From: Alteromonas sp. C1M14 | Lineage (GTDB): Bacteria > Pseudomonadota > Gammaproteobacteria > Enterobacterales > Alteromonadaceae | Direction: 5' to 3' | DNA: 64,000 bases | NCBI RefSeq assembly: GCF_018860965.1 | Contig: NZ_JAHKQF010000008.1 | Location: 496,001-560,000, forward strand | Shown here: positions 1 through 8,591 of the stretch, piece after piece | How positions within the stretch are numbered: position 1 is the first letter of the stretch | Layout of the letters: the number at the start of each line of letters is the position of its first letter | Made by a program: the position numbers and the translations under genes | Notes under the pieces: model-generated | Told to the model about the DNA's origin: nothing | The model's database searches: none | The model's input: the letters and a program-made list of their open reading frames with translations, nothing else

Positions 1-107
1 CGGCCTTTGGTTTAGCGCCTAAACATTGGCAGGAAGTACTTGGCGGTAAAGCCCGGCAAGCGCTTAAAAAGGGCACCGCACTGTCTTGGGAGCATGTAAC
101 GTTGTGA
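1..107 (+). CDS. pseI: Probable pseudaminic acid synthase PseI, C-terminal fragment
   Basis: An open frame entering from the left edge (codons from base 3) ends at TGA 105-107. The visible tail includes GLAPKHWQEVLGGKA and ends KKGTALSWEHVTL. This resembles the SAF (antifreeze-like) C-terminal domain of NeuB/PseI-type nonulosonic acid synthases, which typically ends with a G..L.P......GKKA..D...G..L.W pattern. The following pseG and pseH-like genes favour PseI (condensation of the 6-deoxy-AltdiNAc sugar with phosphoenolpyruvate) over NeuB. Only about 34 residues are seen and the catalytic TIM barrel lies outside the window, so the assignment rests on a short match plus context. Its stop overlaps the GTG of the next gene (GTGA). 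Confidence 0.6.
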   Translation, partial: AFGLAPKHWQEVLGGKARQALKKGTALSWEHVTL

Positions 108-1129
108 AGCCGCTGCTTTTTCGAGTCAATGTTTCCTCGACCATTGGTATGGGGCACTTAATGCGGTCATTGGCGTTGGCACAAGCAGCTCAAAGCAATG
201 ACATTCCCTGTCACTTTATTGTCGATATGGGGGGGAAATCTCTGGCTGTTAGTCGTCACGATTGGATTTACCCTGTGGTGGAGTGCCCCTTCGATAAATC
301 CTCAGACAATGCCGCTTTCATTGCTAATTATGCCCAGACCATAAATGCATCTGTGTTGGTGGTGGATGGCTATGCTATCCGGGCCGAAGAAGTCCTATTG
401 TGCAAACAGCAATTGCCTGTGGTGGTCATGGATGATGGTCAATTAAGCCAACTTAGTGTGGCTGATATTATCGTTAATAGTACGTCCCAAGCCCTGGATC
501 AGGAATATCAACGACGTCAGCCAAATGCGCTCTTGTGTACAGGGGCAAAATACCGCCTTATGCGCAAAGAGTTTCAAGTGGGTATGCCACCAGCTTTTGA
601 GCACCGTCATGGTCTGGTGTTGTCGTTAGGTGGAAGTGATCCGAAAAACCTTACGATCCCTTTAATTAATGCACTGGGGAAGGTACTTAATAATACCCCT
701 TTGCGCGTGGTAACTGGCGCTGCTTTTACCAATACTCCGGCGTTACAACAGGCCATAACGAACAGTACTTTGCCTATACAGCATATTCATAATTGCCAGG
801 ATATGGCGGATGTGTGGCGAAACAGCAAGTTGGCAATCAGTGCCGCTGGCGGCAGTCAATTTGAGTTGGGGGTATGTGAAACCCCTGCTGTGCTTTTAAT
901 GGTAGCCGAAAATCAACGTTTGGCGACTGAGCAGGCGGAACAGGAAGGATGGTGCTGCACCTTTGATTGTATTGCCCAACCTCCCATAGACGGGATCGCC
1001 AATAAGGTCAGTGATTTATGGCGTAACACCGATAAATTAAAAACCATGCATGAAGCCTTACGGGATAAGTATCATGCAGATGGCGCTTATCATGTGTTGG
1101 ATGCCATTGCAGGAGTGTTAAATCGGTGA
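104..1129 (+). CDS. pseG: UDP-2,4-diacetamido-2,4,6-trideoxy-beta-L-altropyranose hydrolase PseG
   Basis: Inverting nucleotide-sugar hydrolase that releases UDP from UDP-6-deoxy-AltdiNAc in the CMP-pseudaminic acid pathway; cytoplasmic. The N-terminus reads FRVNVSSTIGMGHLMRSLAL, with the GxGH motif that carries the catalytic His of the family. The C-terminal half has the GT-B-like UDP-binding segment ISAAGGSQFELG, where family members have a glycine-rich loop and an acidic residue contacting the ribose. Length is about 341 aa, as expected. I chose GTG 104 over the upstream in-frame TTG 86 because it starts exactly at the family N-terminus and forms a 4-base GTGA overlap with the preceding stop, suggesting translational coupling. 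The 3' end overlaps the next gene in the same way. Confidence 0.88.
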   Translation: MKPLLFRVNVSSTIGMGHLMRSLALAQAAQSNDIPCHFIVDMGGKSLAVSRHDWIYPVVECPFDKSSDNAAFIANYAQTINASVLVVDGYAIRAEEVLLCKQQLPVVVMDDGQLSQLSVADIIVNSTSQALDQEYQRRQPNALLCTGAKYRLMRKEFQVGMPPAFEHRHGLVLSLGGSDPKNLTIPLINALGKVLNNTPLRVVTGAAFTNTPALQQAITNSTLPIQHIHNCQDMADVWRNSKLAISAAGGSQFELGVCETPAVLLMVAENQRLATEQAEQEGWCCTFDCIAQPPIDGIANKVSDLWRNTDKLKTMHEALRDKYHADGAYHVLDAIAGVLNR

Positions 1130-1701
1130 CTGATACTGTTGTGAATGTGCCCATTATCGAAGCCTATCAGGTTCGTCTTCGTCCCATTACCGTTGCTGAT
1201 CTCACTTGTTTGCGGCAATGGCGTAACAGTGCTTTTGTACGAGAAAAGATGGTCAGCACTGGGCTAATCAGCCACGAGCAGCAGCTCGCTTGGTACAAAA
1301 AAATAGCTACCGACCCTAGTCAAATGCACTGGGTCATTGAATACCGAGATACGCCCATCGGCGCGGTGAATGTTAAGGTTTTCGAGGACGACGATTCGGT
1401 CACCTCAGCCAAGATCCTAGAGCCGGGTTTGTATATTGGCGAACCTCGATACCAAGGTAATATTGTGGCGTTTGCTCCCACGCTGGCGTTGTATGATTAT
1501 TGTTTTTCCGTTTTTCATACTCAGCAATTTCATGCATCGGTGAAGGCTGATAACGAGGCTGCAATAAAATATAACCAGCAATTGGGTTATGAAACCGTCA
1601 GTCGGGGACAATTTGTCACCTTAAGCTTGCAAAAAGCATGTTATGAGCGGCAAACTGTCACCTTAAAGTCACTGTTGTCACGAACAGGCAAGACTAAATA
1701 A
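1126..1701 (+). CDS. pseH: PseH-like GNAT N-acetyltransferase
   Basis: GNAT-fold acetyltransferase of 191 aa. In the pseudaminic acid pathway PseH acetylates the 4-amino group of UDP-4-amino-4,6-dideoxy-AltNAc using acetyl-CoA. The N-terminal segment RLRPITVADLTCLRQWRNS matches the opening of the RimJ/PseH type (R.RP....DL..L..WRN). The C-terminal half has the pattern FHASVKADNEAAIKYNQQLGYE, a typical GNAT motif B with N..A...Y...G. The GTG start at 1126 overlaps the pseG stop (GTGA). Position between pseG and the acyl cassette supports the role. Because an ACP and acyl-activating genes follow directly, an acyl donor other than acetyl-CoA is possible, but nothing in the sequence proves it. 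Confidence 0.78.
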   Translation: MTDTVVNVPIIEAYQVRLRPITVADLTCLRQWRNSAFVREKMVSTGLISHEQQLAWYKKIATDPSQMHWVIEYRDTPIGAVNVKVFEDDDSVTSAKILEPGLYIGEPRYQGNIVAFAPTLALYDYCFSVFHTQQFHASVKADNEAAIKYNQQLGYETVSRGQFVTLSLQKACYERQTVTLKSLLSRTGKTK

Positions 1702-1716
1702 TCAAAGAGGTTTTTT

Positions 1717-1956
1717 GTGGATAATCAGCAAAAGCTTACACAAACATTTGTTCAGGCTCTCGGGATCTCACCGGAACAGGTTACTGATGGATTAACCTAC
1801 AATACCATCAAAGAATGGGATTCCACCGCCCACATGATCCTTATCGCTGAACTGGAAGATGCCTTCGAGGTGATGTTGGATACCGATGACATTATTGATA
1901 TGAGTTCAGTGTCAAAAGCAAAAGACATTTTGGCTAAATATGATGTCCAATTCTGA
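1717..1956 (+). CDS. Acyl carrier protein
   Basis: Small acidic protein of 79 aa with the acyl carrier protein fold pattern. The phosphopantetheine serine is in IKEWDSTAHM (DS motif before helix II), followed by LIAELEDAFEVMLDTDDIIDM, the typical acidic recognition helix. The start is GTG 1717, preceded by an AAAGAGG ribosome-binding site at 1704-1710. The gene overlaps the following reductase by 17 bases. This is a dedicated ACP rather than the housekeeping AcpP: it is divergent and sits in a sugar-modification operon. It probably carries an acyl intermediate for the ligase and reductase genes downstream. Confidence 0.85.
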   Translation: MDNQQKLTQTFVQALGISPEQVTDGLTYNTIKEWDSTAHMILIAELEDAFEVMLDTDDIIDMSSVSKAKDILAKYDVQF

Positions 1957-2707
1957 ATCCATGATCCTAAAAGGGGGCTCGGTACTGGTGACCGGTGCTA
2001 CCGGAGATATTGGCCGCGCCATCGTTAACGAATGTGTCAGTGCTGGAGCCGCAGTCTTTGCGGCAGGGCGAAATGAAGATAAATTGTCTGCATTGGTAAA
2101 TCAGTATGAGTCTCGGGTTATACCGTTAAATTATGATGTTACCGATGAAAAAGCAGTAAAAGATGCGTTTCGTCAAATTCAAATACAACAAAATCAACCC
2201 AATGTTGGGCCGCTGATGGGGCTGGTAAATAATGCCGGCGTCATGAAAGAAGCCCCGTTGTCGGTAAGTGCCATGGATGGGTTAAAAGCCCAACTAAATG
2301 TGAATTTTTTAGCCCCTTATCAACATATGCAATTAGCGAGTCGACTGATGGCTCGCCATCGGCATGGCAGTATTGTGAATATAGGGTCTCAGGTGGGCGA
2401 GCAAGGCAGTAGTGGGTTAAGTGCTTATGGTGCGAGTAAAGCGGCATTAAGCGGTGCAAGCCGTTCGCTAGCTAAAGAACTGGCTGCGGTGGGGATTCGT
2501 GTCAATACGGTGGCCCCTGGTTTTATCAATACCGAATTAACCGCACATTTTGACGACGAGGCGCGTCAAGACATTGAGTCCCGTATTGCCATGCGACGCT
2601 CTGGCAGAGCTGGCGATGTTGCGCGGGCAGTGGTGTTTTTATTGTCAAAACAATCCGCGTATACCACTGGACATGTGTTGCCGGTGGATGGGTTGTTTTA
2701 TCCGTGA
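1940..2707 (+). CDS. SDR oxidoreductase, FabG-like (3-oxoacyl-ACP reductase type)
   Basis: Classical short-chain dehydrogenase/reductase of about 255 aa. Visible motifs are the dinucleotide-binding TGATGDIGRA near residue 18, NNAGV around residue 95, the catalytic Ser in NIGSQVGEQG, and YGASKAALSG (YxxxK). The C-terminus keeps the VAPGFINTELT and GHVLPVDGL patterns of FabG relatives. The neighbouring ACP makes a beta-ketoacyl-ACP substrate the natural guess, giving a 3-hydroxyacyl group, but SDR specificity cannot be read from sequence. In-frame ATG codons at 1940, 1943 and 1961 are all possible starts. The stop overlaps the next start (GTGA). Confidence 0.85.
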   Translation: MMSNSESMILKGGSVLVTGATGDIGRAIVNECVSAGAAVFAAGRNEDKLSALVNQYESRVIPLNYDVTDEKAVKDAFRQIQIQQNQPNVGPLMGLVNNAGVMKEAPLSVSAMDGLKAQLNVNFLAPYQHMQLASRLMARHRHGSIVNIGSQVGEQGSSGLSAYGASKAALSGASRSLAKELAAVGIRVNTVAPGFINTELTAHFDDEARQDIESRIAMRRSGRAGDVARAVVFLLSKQSAYTTGHVLPVDGLFYP

Positions 2708-4071
2708 AAGCCGGGTTTTGGGGCACCATTGACGCCCATTCGCCCGCCAGTGTTGGGGTGATCACTGACCATGACAGTATTACTTATGGTAAGTTGCTTT
2801 CCTATGTGGAAAGTTGGCAACACACACTCACTGTCGCCGGTTACCGCCCGCTAATCGCACTAAGCATGGAAAATAGCATCTCAGCTATTGCCTGTTACCT
2901 CGCATGTCTTCGTTTAGCCTACCCTGTGATCATATTCAACCCAGCCCTTGGCGTTCAGGGGAGGCAGCTTTTAGCTCAACGCCTCAACCCCAATATTTGG
3001 GTGGAAGGAGAGCAGTTAACCGAACGTCATGTTAGCCCTGTGTCTACACACCAAGACCTAGCCGTGCTTTTGACCACTTCCGGGTCTACCGGTGGGGGAA
3101 AATATGTGGCTTTGTCTTATCAAAATTTGCACAGCAATGCCACGGCCATTTGCCAGTACCTTCCTATTGTGTCATCGGATATTGCGTTATGTACCATGCC
3201 GTTATCTTATTCTTATGGGTTGTCCGTGTTAAATACCCATTTGCTAAAAGGGGCGGCGATTCGCCTAACCCAAACCACGGTGATGGATAAAGCATTCTGG
3301 ACTTTGTTAACCCAGACGCCGGTGACCTCGATGTCTGGTGTGCCATCCTTCTATGAAATGTTGTTACGACTTCGTTTTACCCGCAATACCTTGCCAGCAT
3401 TGCGTTATTTTACCCAGGCGGGGGGGAAACTGGCTGAAAATTATATTCACACCTTGGCGGACTATGCCGATAACAGCCAAAAGGGCTTTTATGTTATGTA
3501 CGGTCAAACTGAGGCAACGGCACGTATGGCCTATTTACCGCCAGAAAAACTGAAACGTAAACCCGGCTCTATTGGTCAGGCAATACCCGGTGGAAAGTTC
3601 ACCCTGTTAAATAAAGACGGTGGCCTTATTTCCACTGCCAATGAGGTGGGAGAACTGATTTATGAAGGGGACAATGTGATGTTGGGGTATTGTGAGGATC
3701 ACGCCGATCTTAGCACGCTTGCAGCGCGTCCTTTTTTGGCAACCGGTGATCTCGCTTATCAAGATGAAGACGGTGACTTTTACCTATGCGGCCGTTTAAA
3801 ACGGATCATTAAGTTGTTTGGTGAGCGTTTGAACCTTGATGGCCTTGAAAGTTTATTTGCGCAACAGGGCATACAGGCCAAAGCAACGGGAGAAGACAAC
3901 CTGCTAATTCTGGCCTGCGAATCAGGCAGTAAAAGGCGAGCCCAAGCATTGTTAGATGAATGGGTATCTTGCCCACCGCGAGCAAAAGTGCTGATTGAGG
4001 TTTCTGACTGGCCCTTATTAGCAAATGGTAAGCCCAACTATCAAGCGTTACTTGAGCAAGGAAAAGGATAA
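2704..4071 (+). CDS. AMP-forming acyl-CoA/acyl-ACP ligase (ANL superfamily)
   Basis: Adenylating enzyme of 455 aa. It has the phosphate-binding A3 loop TTSGSTGGGK at residues 124-133, the adenine-binding A5 motif MYGQTEATARM, the A7 motif ATGDLAYQDEDGDFYLCGR, the hinge RLKRIIKLFGERL, and an A10-type lysine in ANGKPNY near the C-terminus. It should activate a carboxylic acid as acyl-AMP and pass it to a thiol, plausibly the ACP encoded two genes upstream. It is a little short for a fatty-acyl-CoA synthetase, closer to ACP-loading ligases. GTG 2704 overlaps the preceding TGA. The substrate is unknown. Confidence 0.85.
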   Translation: MKAGFWGTIDAHSPASVGVITDHDSITYGKLLSYVESWQHTLTVAGYRPLIALSMENSISAIACYLACLRLAYPVIIFNPALGVQGRQLLAQRLNPNIWVEGEQLTERHVSPVSTHQDLAVLLTTSGSTGGGKYVALSYQNLHSNATAICQYLPIVSSDIALCTMPLSYSYGLSVLNTHLLKGAAIRLTQTTVMDKAFWTLLTQTPVTSMSGVPSFYEMLLRLRFTRNTLPALRYFTQAGGKLAENYIHTLADYADNSQKGFYVMYGQTEATARMAYLPPEKLKRKPGSIGQAIPGGKFTLLNKDGGLISTANEVGELIYEGDNVMLGYCEDHADLSTLAARPFLATGDLAYQDEDGDFYLCGRLKRIIKLFGERLNLDGLESLFAQQGIQAKATGEDNLLILACESGSKRRAQALLDEWVSCPPRAKVLIEVSDWPLLANGKPNYQALLEQGKG

Positions 4072-4072
4072 A

Positions 4073-5170
4073 ATGAGCGGGCAAGCCATCGCGGATGATT
4101 ATCAATCATGCCTTAATGAATTGTTGGCGCAGCCGGTTTACGGCATGACGCAGCGTGAGAAAAGTAACAAGTTGCGGGCAATCATGGCATATTTACATCA
4201 GCACCATCTTACTGGATGCGCCGCTTATGGAGCGCTGTTTGCCGATTATCCCAATCACTTTACCTGCTACGAACAATTGCCTTATTTGGCTGTGCGATTG
4301 TTTAAATTGCAACGGTTAGCCAGTATCCCTGAAGCCGATGTATTTCGAGAATTGCGCTCCTCTGGTACCACTGGGCAAACCCCTGCGCGGGTGATCCTCG
4401 ATAAAGCTACCAGTGCCCGGCAAAGCAAAGCCTTAGTCACCATTATGCAGCAATTTATCGGTAAGCAGCGATTACCCATGCTCATTATCGATTCCCCGGA
4501 GATATTAAAGTCACCTGACCTGTCTGCACGAGGAGCGGGTATTCAAGGAATGGCCTTTTTTGGCCGTGACCATACCTATGCACTCAATGCCGATATGTCG
4601 TTAAACACCCAGGCGGTGGCAGCCTTTGTTGCTAAACATAAAGGAAAGCCCGTACTGTTGTTCGGGTTTACCTTTATGGTGTGGTTGCACTTTGTGAAAG
4701 CCATAGAAAGAAGCGGCATCCATGTGGATTTGTCACAAGGCATTTTAATTCACAGTGGTGGCTGGAAAAAACTGGTGGATCAACAAGTCACCAACGAGAC
4801 TTTCAAGCGCACTATTCGTTCATTAACAGGCCTGACTCGCATTCATAATTTTTATGGTATGGCCGAACAGGTAGGTAGCGTATTTGTTGAGTGCGAGCAC
4901 GGACATTTACATGCCCCGTCACTGGCGGATGTGATGGTGCGTTGCCCCTATACCCTTGAACCTTTACCCCACGGCAAAACCGGATTACTTCACGTGATAT
5001 CGGCATTACCCACCAGTTACCCCGGTTACAGCATTCTTACCGAAGATATGGGCAGTATTATTGGTGAGGACGATTGCCCCTGTGGCCGAAAAGGCCGGTA
5101 TTTTTCCATTGCCGGTCGGTTACCAAAAACCGAGATCCGCGGATGCAGCGATACGGCAGGTACATTGTGA
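4073..5170 (+). CDS. LuxE-like acyl-protein synthetase
   Basis: Member of the LuxE/PaaK-like acyl-activating group, about 365 aa. In bioluminescence LuxE activates a fatty acid as acyl-AMP and passes it to LuxC. Visible are the nucleotide loop RSSGTTGQTPAR (from residue 95), the FYGMAEQVGS motif, and a PaaK-type C-terminal segment with CPCGRKGRYF and GRLPKTEIRG. I chose ATG 4073 because AAGGAAAAGG lies just upstream and the preceding ligase ends at 4071; an ATG at 4025 lies inside that ligase and is less likely. The stop overlaps the following luxC-like GTG. No luxA or luxB is seen, so the role is in glycan or acyl chemistry, not light production. Confidence 0.82.
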   Translation: MSGQAIADDYQSCLNELLAQPVYGMTQREKSNKLRAIMAYLHQHHLTGCAAYGALFADYPNHFTCYEQLPYLAVRLFKLQRLASIPEADVFRELRSSGTTGQTPARVILDKATSARQSKALVTIMQQFIGKQRLPMLIIDSPEILKSPDLSARGAGIQGMAFFGRDHTYALNADMSLNTQAVAAFVAKHKGKPVLLFGFTFMVWLHFVKAIERSGIHVDLSQGILIHSGGWKKLVDQQVTNETFKRTIRSLTGLTRIHNFYGMAEQVGSVFVECEHGHLHAPSLADVMVRCPYTLEPLPHGKTGLLHVISALPTSYPGYSILTEDMGSIIGEDDCPCGRKGRYFSIAGRLPKTEIRGCSDTAGTL

Positions 5171-6339
5171 ATATTGAGCAAGTATTACCCTTTAGACAGT
5201 CTATTGCCGCAAACTCGTTAGCGGCAATTAGTGCCCCCAATACCCTTGTAGGCCACAAAACAACGCTGGATTTTATCGATGCATTATCTGGCGCATTACT
5301 TCGAAATACAGTCTGTAAAGCTTTTCCTGATTTAGTCGCGTTGGGGTTTTGGTTACGTCGCGCCAATATACAAAAAGTATTAACTACCCTGGCCGATGGC
5401 GTGTATAAGCCTGTGGGGCTAGTGGTGCATTATACCCCTGCCAATGTGGATACCATGTTTGTGTACAGCTGGGTGTGTGCACTGCTGATGGGAAACCGTA
5501 ACATTGTGCGCTTGTCTAGTCGTCATAGTGAAGCGCAGCAATTGTTACTTGCTGTGATGGAAGAGGTATTTCGCCTACCCGAGTATGCCCAAGTGGCTAA
5601 CGCCAACCAATTTGTCCATTTTGAACGCCATCATCCAGATAGCGGGGCAATTAGCCTTCTGGCCGATGCTAGAGTGCTCTGGGGCGGCGATGACAGTGTC
5701 AAAGCAATCCGGGCATTACCGTGTAAACCGCGATGTCGGGATATTAGTTTTGCCGACCGCTACTCGGCGGCATTTATCGACTTTCATCATATTTTCGAGA
5801 ATAAGAAAGTCGCAGAGTTATTATGGCGTGAGTGTGAACCTTTTGAGCAACAGGCGTGTTCTTCTCCCCGCCTGTTGTTTTGGCGGGGCGAAGATATCCA
5901 TTGGACTCGCTTTGTAAATGCTTTAGCGGCACAGGCTCAATCGGCAGCGCCGTCCATCACCCGTAAAAATGAGCAATTAATTTATAACCAATGGTGTCAA
6001 AGCGAAGATCTGCTAGATAACGCTGAACAGGCTGGAGCACTCAATCTTGCCCATGTTAAACAGTGGCATCCGGATCTTATTCAACGTCACGTGGGGCAGT
6101 ATACGGTGTGTTGTATTCGGGTGGATAGGCTTGAAGCATTGCTCGATTATGATGATGCAAGATGGCAAACCCTATCTTACGCGGGTGTCAGTAAAGACTT
6201 ACTTATCAAGGTTTTCGGTAGTGCGCCGATAGAAGGAATAGACAGAATGGTTCCACTGGGAAATGCATTGACGTTTTCACCCCAGTGGGATGGGTATGAA
6301 TTATTAAGCCAACTGGCCCGTCGCGTGGTATTTGCATGA
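5167..6339 (+). CDS. LuxC-like acyl-thioester reductase
   Basis: Member of the LuxC acyl-CoA reductase family (aldehyde-dehydrogenase fold), about 390 aa. Relatives reduce an activated acyl group with NADPH to the aldehyde via a cysteine acyl-enzyme. The likely catalytic cysteine is C231 in EQQACSSPR, and the cofactor-binding region has LLMGNRNIVRLSSRHSEAQQ, as in LuxC. The GTG at 5167 gives a GTGA overlap with the luxE-like stop and a sensible N-terminus (VNIEQVLPF); a further 31 in-frame codons upstream would lie inside luxE. Pairing with LuxE mirrors the LuxE-LuxC complex. The product would be an aldehyde or an enzyme-bound acyl group for modifying a sugar. Confidence 0.82.
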   Translation: MNIEQVLPFRQSIAANSLAAISAPNTLVGHKTTLDFIDALSGALLRNTVCKAFPDLVALGFWLRRANIQKVLTTLADGVYKPVGLVVHYTPANVDTMFVYSWVCALLMGNRNIVRLSSRHSEAQQLLLAVMEEVFRLPEYAQVANANQFVHFERHHPDSGAISLLADARVLWGGDDSVKAIRALPCKPRCRDISFADRYSAAFIDFHHIFENKKVAELLWRECEPFEQQACSSPRLLFWRGEDIHWTRFVNALAAQAQSAAPSITRKNEQLIYNQWCQSEDLLDNAEQAGALNLAHVKQWHPDLIQRHVGQYTVCCIRVDRLEALLDYDDARWQTLSYAGVSKDLLIKVFGSAPIEGIDRMVPLGNALTFSPQWDGYELLSQLARRVVFA

Positions 6340-7292
6340 AGTTATCGGTGATTGTTCCCGCTTACAATCTGGAAAACTATATTGAAGCCTGCTTGCGCTC
6401 AGCGCTTGAGCAGCGCGTTACGGCACCCTTTGAGGTAATCGTATGTGATGATGCCTCAACGGACAATACTGCTGAGATTATTGGCTCGTTAGAGAAAACC
6501 TTTCCCCACTTAAAAGCCATCATTAAAAATGATAATGGGGGGCTGGCAAAGAATATGAAAACCTTACTTAACGAGGCCCGTGGTGAATATATTGCCTACT
6601 TAGATGGCGATGATCTCGCGCTGCCCGGTAAGCTGCAAACCCAGATAGATTATCTGGATAGTCACCCCGATTGTCAGATGGTTTTTCATGAATCTGATAT
6701 GTTTGATTCTGATACCGATGCATCCATTCGCCTTTATAGTCAGTCGTTTTACAACTGGTCTTATATTCCTGAACACTCTGATATTACCCATTTAATACGG
6801 TATGGCACCTATATGCAGGCCAGCAGTGTGATGTTTCGTCGTCATGATTTTCTAACCCAGACGGTGGCTGAAAACTGCCAAATTATTCTCGATTATCCTT
6901 TTTATGTGTTAAACGCAGGCTTTCTTAATGCCAGAATCGACTTTATCCCTAAGGTGCTAGGGCGCTATCGAATTCATAGCAATAGTTTTGGTGCCCAAAC
7001 CCAACGAAGTGCCGTGCGACGGGAACAAAGCTTGGCGGATATCTGTTTATCGTGTGAATTAGCTGCACAGTTTGATGTGGAGGATGCGGTGATCAAGGCG
7101 GGGATCGCCCATCATCAGTTTGCCGCGGCCTTGTATTTTCTGTTTAAAAATAACAGTGAAAAGTTTCGATTTTGGATCCGAGAATCGGCTAAACAGGGCG
7201 TGTTTTTTGATCATCGTCACCGCATGGCATTTGAGCACTGCAATGAACCTGACTATGTAAAAAATACCCTAAGAGCGCAAGAAACATCATGA
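6336..7292 (+). CDS. Glycosyltransferase family 2
   Basis: GT-A fold transferase of 318 aa, opening with KLSVIVPAYNLENYIEACL and continuing with the nucleotide-sugar site VIVCDDASTDNT. The metal-binding acidic motif is YLDGDDLALPGK around residue 90. After residue 200 it has a helical tail without membrane segments, so it is probably cytoplasmic. ATGA overlaps join it to both the luxC-like gene and the next glycosyltransferase. It likely adds a sugar to the nonulosonic-acid-based glycan or its carrier; the donor is not deducible. Confidence 0.85.
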   Translation: MKLSVIVPAYNLENYIEACLRSALEQRVTAPFEVIVCDDASTDNTAEIIGSLEKTFPHLKAIIKNDNGGLAKNMKTLLNEARGEYIAYLDGDDLALPGKLQTQIDYLDSHPDCQMVFHESDMFDSDTDASIRLYSQSFYNWSYIPEHSDITHLIRYGTYMQASSVMFRRHDFLTQTVAENCQIILDYPFYVLNAGFLNARIDFIPKVLGRYRIHSNSFGAQTQRSAVRREQSLADICLSCELAAQFDVEDAVIKAGIAHHQFAAALYFLFKNNSEKFRFWIRESAKQGVFFDHRHRMAFEHCNEPDYVKNTLRAQETS

Positions 7293-8581
7293 AGCCGTCC
7301 ATTGCCGTTGTCATATGCAATTATAACAAGGTAGCTTACCTAAAAGGCTGCCTGAATTCGTTGTGGCCGGCAAAAAAGGCGTGGCCTGCCATGAAGGTGT
7401 TTGTGGTTGATAATGCCTCCACCGACGGTAGCCAGGATATGATCAGGCAACACTACGGTGAATGGGTGGAATTAATCGCTCTCACTGAGAACACCGGCGG
7501 TTCAGGGGGCTTCGCTCGTGGTATGCAGGCAGCGGTGGCATCGGGCTGTGAATACACCGCGCTACTGGATAACGACATCTTGTTAGATGAAGATACCATA
7601 TCTTTGCTGGTTGATTACTTACAGCAGCATGACAGGGTAGGGGTGGCCGGGGCGAAAATCTGCACCATGGACAACCCGCAAAAGCTACAAGAACTGGGCG
7701 CCTTTATCGATTGGCAGCGTTTCGGCGTTAGCACACCGTTGAAAGGACATGACGATACTGACAGCCTACCGGATGTGGTCAATTGTGACTATGTGCCGGC
7801 CTGTTGTTTAGTTACCCGCACCCGTATTATTGAAAATGTGGGCACCTTTGATGAAGCCCATTTTATTTACTGGGATGACATGGATTGGTGTACCCGGGTA
7901 AAACAGGCTGGCCATGAAATTCACGCCATTCGTCAGGCCAGAGTGCGGCATAAAATGGGGGCGGTGAACGCCACCAATACCTTTAGTAATTATTATTTTG
8001 AGCGCAACCGTTTGCGTTTTTTTGCCAAGTATTTGTCTGTGGAAAAGTTTACTCACTTTGCTGAAAAACGCTGTCAGGAATTAGCCCAGCAAGCATTTTT
8101 TGCGTATAGAAAAGGGCAGTCAACCCAAGCCGTGAGTGCACAATCCGCGCTACTGGATTTTGCCGCCGGGAATTGGTTTAGCCAGCCAGATGCGGTTTTG
8201 CCTAAAGCTGAATACTCCTTTATTAACCAATTACCCAAAGTGCCTTTTTATCGTGTTTATGGCGAAAATGAGCTGCTTTGTTCTCAGGTAGTTGGCGAAT
8301 TGCAAAAAAACAGGTTGCCCATTATTTCAGATAATGCAGTGAAAAAAGCAGCCGATGAAGTTATTAATATCTGGGTGGTGGAGCACCTTCTAGACGTTGA
8401 TGATGAGGAAGGTGATTACATAATCGACAGTTACTTTAACGTATGCCCGAAAGATACGTTAAATGAACTTAAAACAGTATATCAAGCATTTACAATGATT
8501 TTTGATGCCGTAGAAACTCCCGTCTTCTACCGCCAACTTATCACTGGTTATCAAGAGTTGCGTGGTTTCAATGCTAAATAA
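7289..8581 (+). CDS. Glycosyltransferase family 2 (WbbL/rhamnosyltransferase-like)
   Basis: GT2 enzyme of 430 aa. The N-terminus has AVVICNYNKVAYLKGCL, then VVDNASTDGS, the DXD-type metal site ALLDNDILLDE, and the acceptor-side acidic motif YWDDMDWCTRVKQAG seen in GlfT2/WbbL-like rhamnosyl and galactofuranosyl transferases. The last 150 residues form a separate segment without clear homology. The gene overlaps its neighbours by ATGA at the start and, via the upstream codons of the next gene, at the end, so it belongs to the same transcript. Deoxyhexose transfer is a reasonable guess from the family. Confidence 0.83.
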   Translation: MKPSIAVVICNYNKVAYLKGCLNSLWPAKKAWPAMKVFVVDNASTDGSQDMIRQHYGEWVELIALTENTGGSGGFARGMQAAVASGCEYTALLDNDILLDEDTISLLVDYLQQHDRVGVAGAKICTMDNPQKLQELGAFIDWQRFGVSTPLKGHDDTDSLPDVVNCDYVPACCLVTRTRIIENVGTFDEAHFIYWDDMDWCTRVKQAGHEIHAIRQARVRHKMGAVNATNTFSNYYFERNRLRFFAKYLSVEKFTHFAEKRCQELAQQAFFAYRKGQSTQAVSAQSALLDFAAGNWFSQPDAVLPKAEYSFINQLPKVPFYRVYGENELLCSQVVGELQKNRLPIISDNAVKKAADEVINIWVVEHLLDVDDEEGDYIIDSYFNVCPKDTLNELKTVYQAFTMIFDAVETPVFYRQLITGYQELRGFNAK

Positions 8582-8591
8582 TGAGGAAGTA

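Noticed and set aside
4073-6339. luxE/luxC-like genes as part of a bioluminescence operon
   Set aside because: No luxA, luxB or luxD is present and the genes are embedded in a pse/glycosyltransferase operon.
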